Shown one piece after another: positions 49,901 through 60,936 of a stretch of DNA of 64,000 nucleotides. The position numbers and the translations under genes are program-made. Within the stretch, counting starts at the first letter, position 1; each line of letters opens with the position of its first letter. The DNA lies in the NCBI GenBank assembly GCA_013397695.1, contig VYZI01000112.1:2305888-2369887 (forward strand), given 5' to 3'. Below the pieces are notes generated by a model, which was not told the origin of the DNA, ran no database searches, and saw only the letters and a program-made list of their open reading frames with translations. This DNA comes from Centropus unirufus. Lineage: Eukaryota > Chordata > Aves > Cuculiformes > Centropidae.

Positions 49901-52900
49901 CCAAAGGATAGCAAAATTGTCTGTGACTACTGGGATGAGGAATCTGAGTCCTGATTCCCCAAGTCATGGGCAAAAGATGTTCGATACTGAGGGAACATTG
50001 AAAATGCTTCCCATAACTTCTAGTGACTAAATTGGTGTGCCATTTCCCATGTGCCTTTATGTTCAGTTTCTACATTGTTTACAATTACAATTCCAATAGA
50101 AGGAATATTATTGTTAGTTTTAATAGTAGGAAATCAACAGAATTTTAATTTGCACATTTTAACCAGAGGAAACCCATTCAAGTCTAAATAGTAAAATTTG
50201 TAGCTGTTAAACAAAGATCACATTTGATTCTTCCCTTCATGGAAATGCCTCTGCTTGTGCGCGTGAGAAGAGGAAAACTGAGGACTTTGCCCTCGGGTGC
50301 CAGGTGTGGCTGTCTCTGTGTTCAGACGTGACTTTGAGGACAGACTCTGAAGGAAAGGTTTACCACAAGCAATGAGAAGAACAGTTTGGATCTTAAGTGA
50401 AGATTGGCCTTGAAATGTCAGCGTGGCATTCTCAAGCTGTTGTCCTTTAGCAATACTAAGTACCGAAGATCCCGGTGGATGATCCCAGATGAAAATTACT
50501 GGAAGTTATTATTGCCTCCTAATTTGATGATCTGTATTTCTGACGCTGTCTGTCTGAATGAACCATCCTAGGTGTGGTGTTTTGGTTGCTGCTGCTTCAA
50601 TGCTGTGAGCATGGCTGGGAGATGCACAGCACTGTGTGAATGTCTTGGTCTCCTGTGTTGGTGCCTTTGAAACACCACATGGCCCTTGGTCAGGTTCTTT
50701 CTAGCTAGGTCAGAATCTTGTGGCAACTAACAACTCTCCATAATTAGTGGCAGGGATGGGCAACACCTCTTTATGACAATCAAAATACATCAAAACAGAG
50801 AAACTTGGAGGGCAGAGGTATGTTGATGGAATTGCTTGGTAAGGGGAAGGATCTATAATATTGTCACTGAGCTATAACATACAATTATGTTTTGATTTGT
50901 TTGACAAATTTGTCTTGTTCTGTCTTCCCTCCCCATTTTTAAAGCTACCTTGTCATGCCATTTATGGGAACAGACTTGAGTAAGATAATGAAGCATGAGA
51001 AACTCACTGAAGACCGAATCCAGTTCCTGGTATACCAGATGCTGAAAGGCTTAAAGGTTTGCTGCTTTTACTATTATTTTGATTTCACTATCTTTTTTTT
51101 CTGAGTAAACCACTGCGGAGAGCTATAAATACTTATTGCTTAATAGCAAGATAGAATTTTTCTCACCTTGTATGGTAAAGGTAACAACATTCTACATAGC
51201 AATTGTTCTGTGCTGATAAATGTTACCTGGGTTTTTAGTGCGATGGATTTGTCTGTGGCTTTTTCAAGCAAAAAGAAGAGACATTCATTCAAGATGCTAT
51301 ACAGCACATTGATCCAGGATGACCTTGGTTTCCTTATTTGAGCACACCAGGAAGTCCCTGCTCTGATATTTATCTACCCTCTTCCTTCGTAGTTGATTGT
51401 TGTGCTGCTTTGCTGCACCTCGGACTGTGTCCAGTTGGAGAGCACAGAGACTGAGACCACTGTTAAATCCAGAGGCAGGATTCCTCTTGGCTTGAGCTCT
51501 CAGCTATGTCATCACCTTCACATTTATCTAATTTGACGATATTTCCGTGGCTTACCAATACTGGTCTGACACGCTTGATGAGGCACTCAGCACCTCGCTC
51601 TAACTGTGGTATCTTTCTGTGCTCTTCTGAGGAACATTTTATATGTACACATATGTATATGTTATGTATATGGGATAGCAGTTTCTGCTACCTATTGTTT
51701 ATTATTGATTATGGGGTTTTTTTCCTGTATTTGGCTTTTTAAAATGAGCTGTGATTATCAGGGTTTATATCTTACAGCATAAAAAGAAGATACTCTTTAA
51801 GCTCCCTGTCCACCTACAATCTATATTAATGATAGGGAAATGCTTCTCGATCTAGGTTGGTTCTGCAGTTCTTAAATTATAGTGTTTTCTTTTTGGGTGT
51901 ACACAACTGTTGATCATAAAAAATGGATTAATATTTTATTTTTTTACCTTTGGTGACACAAATCCAAGAGAAGAAAATCCCTGACCTAGCTCTGCAGGCT
52001 TCAGCCAGGCTTTCCTGCAGTGATGGCTTTTTAATTCCCTTTGCTGCCCTAGAGACATGTGATGTAACGAGGCCATGGAAGGGTCTGGAATTTCATGTCA
52101 TTTTTGGCTGCTGCTTGCACTGTACAATTTTGGTTTTACAGTCCTGCAACAAACAACACGTGGCTAGACTTTCCGCTGTGCTCGTACAGACGTAGGTGGA
52201 GTCGGTGTCCTGGAAGTTGGGTTGCACAGGGATGTGCTTGTGAAATGGAAATACAGAGCTAGTTTTGATACACAGAGGGCTGGCACACCCATCAGGATGC
52301 TGTGTCCTCCAGACCCATGTCTGCATTGCCAAGCACTATTTAAAAATAAATATCTCAGGAGAGAATGCTGTTCCTGGACAAGAAAAGGAACAGCATTCCG
52401 AAGATTTTTTTGTCTCTCAGTACTTAACACATACAGAAGGGCAAGTAAATTGTCTTACTCCCACCACAAAAATTAGTTGAGTCTTGCATTACTGATTTCT
52501 CTTTGACCCTACCTCAGATTATGTGTTATTCATTCAGTAGACTTTCACTCACACAACCTTTTACTTATGTTAATTACCCTTTTTATTCTACAATTATGTG
52601 TTTAAATGCCATAATTCCCATTTTACAAACGCAGGAACTAAAGCCAGATCTGGGGAAGCTGGCTTTATTTATACTATATTTATCTATACTACCTCTGGGC
52701 TGGGCTTTGAACGTGGAGTTATGATTCCGGTTTTGTAGTTAGTTCCCTAATTACAAAGCCATGTCCCAGTAAGGGATTTGTCAAGGACCAGACAAGTGGA
52801 GCGGTCTGTTTGGTTGCAGGTAAACTGTCTGGGTAGGAGGTTTCCAGCAGAGCCGTGCTATTCAGCAGAGATAAAACCATCATTTGGTCCAATTCCAATA

Positions 52901-55900
52901 TATGAACAGCAAAACATTAGCTTGTGTGGAGTCTAGTGGAAACGATGAATGATGAATTTAATTCCAGTTTAATCTCCTAGAAACGTATTTTGATCATAGT
53001 GGCCTAGATTACCTCACAGGGGCTGGTAGAGAGGAGTCTGTGGGCCTCCAAGTTTGACACTGAAGTCTGTTGGATCAGTAAAAGTGGAAGGCGAGTGGAA
53101 CAACTGTGCAGGGCTGACACACGTCTGAAGAAACCAAAGAGGATGTTCTGGGTTTGTGTGGCAAGGTTCGGTAGTGGTGGACTGCAGGCGTGGCTTCGAT
53201 GGATCGCTGCTGGCTAAACCTGAGCCCACCACCAGTGTTTGTGGCACCGCTGTGATAACATATTTAAGGAGGGGTAACAAAACGCGGCACAGCCACTGTG
53301 CAAGAGGAGTGAAAATGTGCGAGGAGCAACCCTGCCAGACACCGAGGTCAGTGAGGAAGGAGGAGGAGAGAGGCGCTCCTGGTGCTGGAGCAGATATTCC
53401 CTTGCAGCCCATGGAGAAGACCATGGTGACACAGGTTGTTCCCCTATAATTCACGGAGGACCATGTCAGAGCAGATTCCTACATCATGAAGGAGCCCGTG
53501 CTGGAGCACGCGGGCATGCCCCAAAGGAAGCTGTGGCCCATGCTGGAGCAGGTTCCTGTGCCCCAAAGGAAGCTGTGGCCCATACTGGAGCAGGTTCCTA
53601 TGCCCCAAGGGAAGCTGTGGCCCATGCTGGAGCAGGTTCCTCTGCCCCAAAGGAAGCTGTGGCCCATGCTGGAGCAGGTTCCTATGCCCCAAAGGAAGCT
53701 GTGGCCAATGCTGGAGCAGGTTCCTCTGCCCCAAAGGAGGCTGTGGCCCATGCTGGAGCAGGATCCTGTGCCCCAACGGAAGCTGTGGCCAATGCTGGAG
53801 CAGGATCCTATGCCCCAAAGGAGGCTGTGGCCCATGCTGGAGCAGGATCCTGGCAAGTTTTGTGGCAAGATCTGTGGTCAACAGGGGGCCCACACTGGAG
53901 CAGTCTGCTCCTGAGGGAGGGCATCCTGCAGAAAGGACCCATGCTGCAGCAGTTTGTGATGGACTGTCTCCCGTGGGAGGGACTCCTCACTGGAACAATG
54001 GAGGAATGTGAGGAAAAAGAACAGAGAGGCAATGCGTGGTGAACTAACCACGGTCACCATTCCCCATCCCTCTGCACTGCTCCGGGAAGGAAGCAGAAGA
54101 GCCAGGAGTGAAGTTGACCATGGCAGGAAGGGAGGGATAGAGGAGGGGCGGGTTTCGTTTTGTTGGTTTTCTTTTTGTTTGTTTCTAATTATCCTATTCT
54201 GTTATTAATTGGGAATAAATTAAATTAATCTTCCAAGTTGAGTCTGTCTTGCCTGTGGCTGTAACTGATACGTGATTTCCCTGCCCTTGTTTCGACCCAT
54301 GAGCTTTTCTATTCTATTTTCTCTCCCTTGTGTCCTGTTGAGGAACGGGAGTGGAAGAACATCTCTGTGGGCACCTGGTGGTCTGCCCAGGCCAACCCAC
54401 CAGAGAAGAAAAGAGCTGGTAGTTTTCTATGTAAGCTGCTATTCCCAGTATTTTATAAAACCTAGAGCAGTTCTTATTCCAGTTTCAAGGCAACCAGCAG
54501 GGATGCTGAGATATTATTGGTAAATCAGAGTCTCTTTGTAATTGTGTTGGATCTGCGCAGACGTTTTAGCTCTTCCCCCATGTTTTCTGAAGAGCACAAC
54601 TGCATTTACCTCTCGACTGCCAGCGGGAAATAAGACATTCAGCTGCTAGGCTCTCGTATTTTGTCATTTCCTATTGCACAGCAAACATTTCCGAACAGTC
54701 TTTACTGTATCTGTTCCATTAAGTTTTGGATTCTTCTCGAACCAATTCATCCACCTGGTTAGAAATATCTTTAAGAAATAGGAGTGGTCCATTGCTTGAA
54801 GGACATTTTTGCCGCACTGGGAAGTGGGTTAAGCTGCAAAGAACATTGCTAGCATGCAGGGAAAAAATAAAATGCATCAGTAATTTGTTTCTTTTACTGA
54901 TACCAGTAAGTTAGCTGTTTACAAAAGATCTGCCAAGCTTTGCATTAAATTATTTTACCCTTTTAAGGTCTACTGTGCCTGAATTAAAGGCAGCTCATCT
55001 GTGTTTACTTAGGTTACTTTTTTGGTGGGGCTGGGGGAAGAAAGCATATACTTGGCTGGGGCTTAGGTGAGGTCTTGGGAGGGAAAAATCCTTGCAGCAC
55101 CTGGGAAGGAAGAATACGCGACTCTGTAGACCTTTGTTGTAAAACTCTTTCAACTTCCCAAGCTTAGACTCCCATTTTTATAATGCATATTAATTGTTTG
55201 ACCTTTCAACTTTGGACTCTATTAGGAAGAGGTTTTTGATGTTAAATACGTTGCCCTCAATGAAAATGTGTCCTTTGTGTAAAGTACATAACCACTATAT
55301 GGTACCTGCGTTTATTTCTGTTTGGAGGAAGAAGGCTGTTCATCATTTTTTGTCACATTGTTTACTTGTATTGTAGCAATCTATTTGCATGTGACAGTTA
55401 AATGAATGTAGGAGAAGCTCCACCAGTCATTTATTATGAAGGGATACAAGAGATTTTTGCTGAGCCCCGAAGGCAGTTTCCTTCAGGCTTCATCTCCACA
55501 TTCTGTAGAATAGTTCTAGATTGGTCGTATGCCAACAGGCTTGATTTAAATATATATATATATATATATGTTTATATATATATATANTATATATATATAT
55601 AATTTGAGGTCAACAAAAAGTTCATACTGAGTTCAAGAAGATTTCTATCAAGCCCACAGATATGTGCTCAGGAAGACCATACAGTCCTATTTTGCCAGTT
55701 AATTTCTGTTCTAGCTATTTTACTGTCTTCTTCCTATAGAGAATGAAATATTAATTTCCTTTCTTTTGTGAGGCTTGTAATTTATCAGAATTTAGCTTCA
55801 TCTGTGCCAGGAAAAAAAGCAATGCAATTTGACACCACTTAAAAACACTAACATGCCTCTCCTTCGCCTGTTTCTTGGTTGGCCTTAGTCTGGAATTAAA

Positions 55901-58900
55901 TTTTATTTAAGTATGAGCTTGCAACTTGGAAGGGCTTTCTTAATTTTTTTTCTTTGACAGAAAAGCTGTGTATTGTCAAAGACTATGTAAGGCAAGCTGA
56001 GCATAAACGTCTTTAATTTAGGTGGAAAGAGGATGTGGCTTCCAGAACTTGCAGTTTCGGGTCGCTCCCTGCAGGAGCAACAGTTGGGTTTGTGTTCCCC
56101 TAGGTCTGAGGAGGTGGGTGGCAGTCCTCTTTATTTGTACAATGTTTGAGAATGAAGGGATAGCCCTTGGCCCATAGAAACACCTGCTCAAGCTTCTTTT
56201 GCCAAACCCATTGTAGTTATCACCTGCTCTAGTTCTTTCCTTCTGTCATCTCTCTTTACTGTCTTTTTTTTTTCACATTTATGTTCTTTCTGCTTCTCTG
56301 CCTTCCCTTCCCCCTCTGGCCCATTTCTTTTTCAGTTTTTCCTTCCCTGCCAAGTCCCTGCTCATTTTAATTTTGCATGCTGCCTGGAATACTTTCTCCT
56401 GAGGCTTTTGTAATTCCGTTTTGATTAGCTTTTTATTCTGTGTAGAGATTGCCTGTACAGACAAGAATGCTTAGAATTTAGACAACGGTTGGATAGCTTC
56501 CTAGTGCGATCCAAAGCTTGCATTCAAGTATTTATGCAGGCTACCAAATCATATCTTAAAGTATTCCTGTGTTCCAAGACACTTTGCTCACGTTAACTGG
56601 GTTCTTGAACCAAATATTGTTCAGATAAAATGGTGATGACTTTGTGAAGGCAATGTCTGCTCTGGTCTGGATGTTCTTGCCATGTTAAGAGTAAAAAAAT
56701 CTGACATTATATTTATAAATTAATTAGTAGAATCAGTAAGAATAGAGTCCTGTTTTGGAAGGTTATTGAACTGTAATGGAAAATTTTCTTTCATAGCTCC
56801 CATGCTGCTCCCTGCCAGAGGAAAATGAAAGGCAGTTTAAAAAGACGCTGCCATTGTTAAAAGAAACACTGCAGCACAGCAGCACTATTTCAGCTTATAG
56901 AAAGGCTGATATGTATATTAGGCACGAGGAATAAGTGCAATTTCACGTAATCTCAATAGCCTTATATGAAGAAGAGTGTTTAGAAAATATGAGTTCTCCC
57001 AAAAGTGTTTACATTATTTTGGTGCTGACTCATTAAACCTCACTGACAACACCAGCGAACCTGTGCTTTTCTCCCAAACAGGTGAGATTTACTTTAACTA
57101 AAACTCCAAAGGGTGCAGCCCTTTTATTTCCTGTTTCTACATGCCACGTTCTTAGGAGCAGAAATTCCTGCGTCTGCTAGTTATTTCCTTACTGCGTACA
57201 GTCGTACCAGGAAAAATAGCCTATAGAGTATCTTAAGCATCTGCTATGGAGAACAGAAGATTCAGTAAGAAGATGTTGATATCTAGTATGCGAGTAGTCA
57301 TTGCGATACCCTTGACCAAGTTGGCTGTTGGAAGAAGGCATCACATTTTTTCTTTATTTTTTGGGAGTCCAACTACTTATAGGTAAATAAAGAACGTGTA
57401 TATCCTTCTTGGTCTTTGAATACAAATGACAAACTTCCTCTTTCTGTGCCTGGTGCCTCGCATCCCAATCCACTTCATGCACATCCATAGCAGAAGGAGC
57501 ATTTCATCGTTCTTTGTTTGCTGTAGCGCTTTTATAGCCTACATTTTGCAGAGCAGCCCTGTGCTCCCAGCTCCTTATGCCTGCCCCAGGAAATCCTGGG
57601 AAGTGTTTTGGCATTTCCTATGGGTGATGTTAAACTTTGCCTCATCTACAAGGGCTACGCAGCAGGAACTGGGGTGTTGCGAATGCCAAGCCCCGCATGG
57701 ACTCGCACGGAGCAGTCGGCGTTGTGCCCATGCAGCCCAATCTGGGCTGGATTGGTGGAGTTGGAGGCATGGGGTGGAGGCTTCCCCACTTTGAGAACTT
57801 ACAAGAGTGCATCTAGAGTGCTGTGTCAGATATAAGAGAAAAGAAAGCAAACGACAGAGAATTCGGGTTTGTTCAGCTTTAAAAACTCAGTGCCTTAAAT
57901 CCAGTTCTTTTCTCCTTGGGTTGTGGTTTTGTTTACCTTGAGAATTCTAGGTCTGCAGTGCACAGAGGATCTGCCTGAAGGACTTGGCTTTGACCTGCAG
58001 CTTTGCTTGCTTTTCGCTGGTGCCCTCATTGGGTGAGCCATGAGGATCCCTTTGCAGAGGGATTGTTTCATTTACAAAGTCAACTGCTCACCTTCACGGC
58101 TGCTGGGGAAGAAGACAGGGCTTGGTGGGACCATGGCCAGTTACCCCTGGAAGGGTCCATGCTTCGGGCAGCCCTGTGAGACTGCCCTGACTGTCCCTGG
58201 TCCTGGCCCTTACAGCTGGTTCCCAGGAATAATTTGTCCCCAGTTATTGTTCCATTCCTCAGAGTGGAAAATGGAAACTCTCCAGGTGAAATTGATGGGA
58301 CTCACATCTTATCCATCTTTTCCGGGGACATTTTAAAAGTCCTGTCACGTTCGTGTGGTGCTTTGTGTCTGTACTATGAGCTCCCTTCAGTAGCACGGTC
58401 TGTGGGGTTTTCAGAGGGGTTCCCCACACCTGAACACTACTAGCACGTCCCAGGCGATTCTTGGAAAGCTTGTCCTCCATTAAGGACGACTTTCTGAATT
58501 TCAATCCTTGCAAAAGTGATTACCTTTATTGTCTGGATGGAAATGATCTGTTCCAGGGCATCACTCGTACCTCAGCAGGGAGCATTTGGTGACGGTCATG
58601 GGCACAGGCACATCTGTTTGGTCAGGTGTCCAGTCCTAGATGCCCAGTTTGTTGGTTTGACTTTTGAGAGTCCTTAAATAGGTCACTAGAAGGTTGATGA
58701 CAATGTTCAGGGGAAGGAGAATGTCTTGTAACGTGTCCTGCCAGTGTTTCACTGAGGAATAATGAACCGTGCAGCGAGACTTCGCAGCCAAGGCCTTGAC
58801 TGGTCTTCATCCTGGACTTAAATGATCTCTTAAAACCCAGTGCTGGTGGAGCATGTGAATTTAAAATATGATGGCACACCAGAGATCTCTCACCAAAGAG

Positions 58901-60936
58901 AGCAGGATTTATTTTGTGATCTATGTATATCTAGCAATGCCAAAAAATACCTGGAAATGGGGTTTTATGTATGGGGACAATTAGAAAAAATATATGATGT
59001 CTTGCAGTACTCAAACTGATTTACTGGTTTCTCTTTATTGGGGGAGGGAAAGGGCAAAATGCTAGTACAATTATCTGAATGTTAAAAACAAAGCTAAAAA
59101 TTCTTCCTGCAATAAGCATTTTCTAATTTCATATTACCTTGGCACCATGAAAAAGTACCTTGTCTTCTGCCTCAGGCAACTTGAAGTCAGGACCTCATTA
59201 ACTAAAAAATACTTTTTCTTTTTACAGTATATTCATTCATCAGGCATAATTCACAGGGTAAGTGGAAAAAAAGTACAAAAGATGTTTATATTCTGCTAAT
59301 GTGAGTGGTGTTTATGTATAAGCATGCTCATAAATACGCCTGAAATTCTGTTTATTGGTGCCTCAGTTTGATGATGCCTTTGGTTCCTTCTTCAAAAGGA
59401 ATGAAATGTGGTATGGTTACATCAGCGCAGTTGGGCACTCCAGTTGCGCTGGATACAGATTATACTAGGATTTCTTAAATTACTTTATGACATTGTCTCA
59501 TAAGAGCAAATAGTGTCTGTATTGTGAAGGATACAAGTGTTTACTGGCTTTTGGGGTTTTTTACAGTGAAGGTGAAACTTTTTTAATGTTTAAACGTTTA
59601 AACATCTTGTTAATGTGCAGTGGTGGATGTGTCAAAACATAGGAGCTGTAGTCCCAGATTTTACAGCCTTGAAAACCCTGATTTTTTCCTGAGATAAATT
59701 AAGAATCTGATTTTTTTTTTTAATCCCTGATGTCTAAAGTCGGCCTAAAATCAGTTTTGCACTGTGAAGGAGTTTTGAATGATGCCCTCGTGGTACCAAG
59801 CAGGATAACTTTCCCCCAAACTACATCAGGAGGTTTATAATAAAATATCAGGAGCACCACAGAAAGTGCGTGTTGTGTAGTAGCTTCAAATGGGGCATGG
59901 GAAATACACAAACTCTCAAAATAATATAATACTTTGATATTTTTATAACTGCCATGATCATGGTCTAAATTTACAGTTGCTTAGACTTGTTCTGAGCTCT
60001 CTTGGTGGCTCTTGAGCTTCTTGATTTTGTTAGAGGTCTTTGCACCAATTTGTTTCTCTCTGAGGTCCCTCTGATCTTAAAATATCTTTGAAACAGGTTA
60101 GACCTGTTAAAAGTTCAGAGAGAAGATTTTTCTGAACTTCTTGTGCTAAAGCGTGTCAAGCAATGGTTGGAAAAAGCTGAAGGAAAATTTATTTCTGATT
60201 TTTTTCTTTCTCTTTGTAACTGTGAATGTGCAAGAGTCACTGATGTTGCAAAATCTTTTAGTTGTTGCTAGGACTCTTCCCTTTGCTGCTAAATTTAGTA
60301 CAGCTTACAAAGATCATTAGGAGACTCTACAGCAGTTGAAGAGGCTTAAGGGAATTTTTTTCCCATGTTGCTGCCTTCGTTCAATTGACTTCATTAGGTA
60401 ATTGATTTTCTCACAGAAGAGAGCATAGGCTTTTATGTAAAATATTTGATTCCTTCAAACAACTCCCTCTACGTCTGTCAGGGTATGGAACCTTTCTAAA
60501 GTGTATTTTGATATGCAGTACATACGGTCCAGAAGTATATATGGGAATTCTTAACTTTGTGGTGTTAGCATTAAATGTGACAAATTTATGTGCAAACCCC
60601 ATCCTTTGCAGGCAAGTATTTTCCTCACCTCTTAGGAGAAAAAATAGTTTGATTTTTCTCAGGGGGAAATAGTGGAAAAAAAGATAAACATATTCAAGTT
60701 TGTGTCTTTGTTTCTCTTATTTGTTGTGCTTTATTTTCCAGCCTGGCTTTATGACATTGTTTTCCCTGCCTCTATTCTAAGTGGTTGTATGAAAAACATT
60801 AAACCTAAATGGAAGAAAGTAACTAAGTGTGCTTTATTGTGCTTGCTGTAACAGCAACAAATTATTTACATTTCAAATATGATTGCAGGATCTAAAGCCT
60901 GGGAATCTGGCAGTAAACGAAGACTGCGAATTGAAG
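37853..60936 (+). CDS. MAPK12: MAPK12 (p38 gamma/SAPK3) gene, exons 1-6; 3' exons beyond window
   Basis: MAPK12 is the p38 gamma stress kinase, activated by MKK3/MKK6. In mammals it is enriched in muscle and linked to PDZ scaffolds through its C-terminus, which is not in this window. The join is 37853-37968, 38893-39022, 48584-48642, 50945-51056, 59228-59257 and 60889-60936 (495 nt, 165 codons). Motifs are GSGAYGAV (glycine-rich loop), VAIKK (catalytic Lys), gatekeeper Met in LVMPFMG, HRD across exons 5/6 and KPGN. MSSPKSGFYRQ, LYRPFQSELFAKRAYREL and the KPGN variant identify gamma rather than beta. The activation loop and C-terminal lobe lie beyond 64000. The N-terminus is three residues shorter than in the human protein. 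Confidence 0.95.
38002..38440 (+). repeat. 33-bp GC-rich minisatellite interrupted by gap
   Basis: Units of GGGAGCGTCTGTCCCGGGA plus a variable G-rich half start at 38002, 38035 and 38068. They resume after the gap at 38375 and 38408. Each full unit is 33 bp. Strand asymmetry and GGG runs give quadruplex potential. The gap almost certainly hides more copies, so the real array length is unknown. Confidence 0.9.
38097..38371. other. Assembly gap (275 N)
   Basis: This is a run of 275 undetermined bases inside the MAPK12 intron 1 minisatellite. Open frames that appear to cross it are meaningless. Confidence 1.
38893..39022 (+). CDS. MAPK12: MAPK12 exon 2
   Basis: This 130-bp exon completes Cys and encodes SAVDGRSGARVAIKKLYRPF, then QSELFAKRAYRELRLLKHMK and HEN. 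VAIKK carries the catalytic Lys. Donor is GTGAGT. The acceptor is TTCAAG, with a modest pyrimidine tract. Confidence 0.95.
42198..42260 (+). repeat. TAGCTACGTAAA 12-bp tandem repeat
   Basis: About five imperfect units of TAGCTAYGTAAA, one shortened to TAGCTATGTAA, are bracketed by TTTCTAC on both sides. The core TACGTA is palindromic. Confidence 0.85.
44747..45466 (+). other. Unassigned 239-codon open frame in MAPK12 intron 2
   Basis: An ATG-initiated frame (MALKLTRAPQQGF...) stays open for 239 codons. That is unusually long for intronic DNA without a repeat array or gap. I recognise no domain. The middle is Lys/Glu-rich (AKEAAEKERAE). A 17-A run lies 68 bp after the stop, but there is no AATAAA before it. 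It could be chance, a retrocopy or a lncRNA exon. Coding status is not supported. Confidence 0.3.
45535..45551 (+). repeat. Poly-A run (17 A)
   Basis: Seventeen consecutive A residues run between GGGGCT and GGAGAGCC. This may be a retroposed tail or simple slippage. Confidence 0.9.
48584..48642 (+). CDS. MAPK12: MAPK12 exon 3
   Basis: This 59-bp exon encodes VIGILDVFTPDITLEKFND plus two bases of a Phe codon. Donor is GTAAGT. It is the same size and phase as MAPK11 exon 3. Confidence 0.95.
48643..50944 (+). other. MAPK12: MAPK12 intron 3
   Basis: This is a 2.3 kb intron with acceptor TTTTTAAAG. I see no repeat or gene. Confidence 0.85.
50945..51056 (+). CDS. MAPK12: MAPK12 exon 4 (hinge, gatekeeper Met)
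   Basis: This 112-bp exon encodes YLVMPFMGTDLSKIMKHEKL, then TEDRIQFLVYQMLKGLK. The gatekeeper is Met (codon 50955-50957), the known basis for resistance of p38 gamma/delta to SB203580-type inhibitors. The donor AAG|GTTTGC is unusually weak. Confidence 0.94.
53495..53857 (+). repeat. 42-bp minisatellite inside the LTR
   Basis: Eight full 42-bp units plus a 27-bp partial unit are centred on CATGCTGGAGCAGGTTCCT and CCCCAAAGGAAGCTGTGG. Because 42 is divisible by three and the unit lacks stops, two frames on each strand stay open and read as 14-residue repeats, for example PMLEQVPVPQRKLW. These open frames are a repeat artefact, not evidence of a protein. Confidence 0.92.
54214..54219 (+). promoter_or_regulatory. 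Poly(A) signal of the LTR
   Basis: AATAAA in GGGAATAAATTAAATTAATC lies about 185 bp before the LTR 3' end, consistent with an R/U5 boundary shortly downstream. Confidence 0.6.
55550..55602. repeat. (TA)n microsatellite with one N
   Basis: This is a TA dinucleotide run interrupted by a GTT and by an undetermined base at 55587. Its length is probably polymorphic and hard to sequence. Confidence 0.95.
59228..59257 (+). CDS. MAPK12: MAPK12 exon 5 (30-bp micro-exon)
   Basis: Ten codons, YIHSSGIIHR, lie between TTTTTACAG and GTAAGT. The first part of the HRD catalytic loop is here. It is isolated between introns of about 8.2 and 1.6 kb. Confidence 0.95.
59258..60888 (+). other. MAPK12: MAPK12 intron 5
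   Basis: This is a 1.6 kb AT-rich intron ending in ATTGCAG. I see nothing else in it. Confidence 0.85.
60889..60936 (+). CDS. MAPK12: MAPK12 exon 6 (catalytic loop)
   Basis: This 48-bp exon encodes DLKPGNLAVNEDCELK. The Gly in KPGN replaces the Ser of MAPK11 and is typical of p38 gamma. Donor is GTAGGA. This is the last MAPK12 exon in the window. Confidence 0.95.

Larger units (their letters stand above)
53144..54402 (+). mobile_element. Solo LTR of an avian endogenous retrovirus
   Basis: The element starts TGTTCTGGGTTTGTGTGGCA and ends ...CCAACCCACCA, giving LTR-like TG...CA termini. It has a TATTTAAG TATA-like box (53261-53268) and AATAAA (54214-54219) followed by TTCCAAGTTGAGTCTGTCTTG. 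Candidate 5-bp target duplications are GAGGA (53139-53143) and GAGAA (54403-54407), differing by one base. No gag, pol, env, primer-binding site or second LTR is seen, so it appears to be a solo LTR left by recombination. I recognise the layout as common in bird genomes but cannot name the family. It lies sense to MAPK12. Confidence 0.75.
51057..59227 (+). other. MAPK12: MAPK12 intron 4
   Basis: This 8.2 kb intron holds an LTR-type insertion (53144-54402) and a TA microsatellite (55550-55602). The GC-richer part around 57400-58450 shows incidental open frames on both strands. No gene is recognised. Confidence 0.85.

Noticed and set aside
53317..54042. 241-codon open frame and overlapping frames on both strands
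   Set aside because: They are produced by the 42-bp stop-free minisatellite inside the LTR. Several frames are equally open and no protein family is recognisable.
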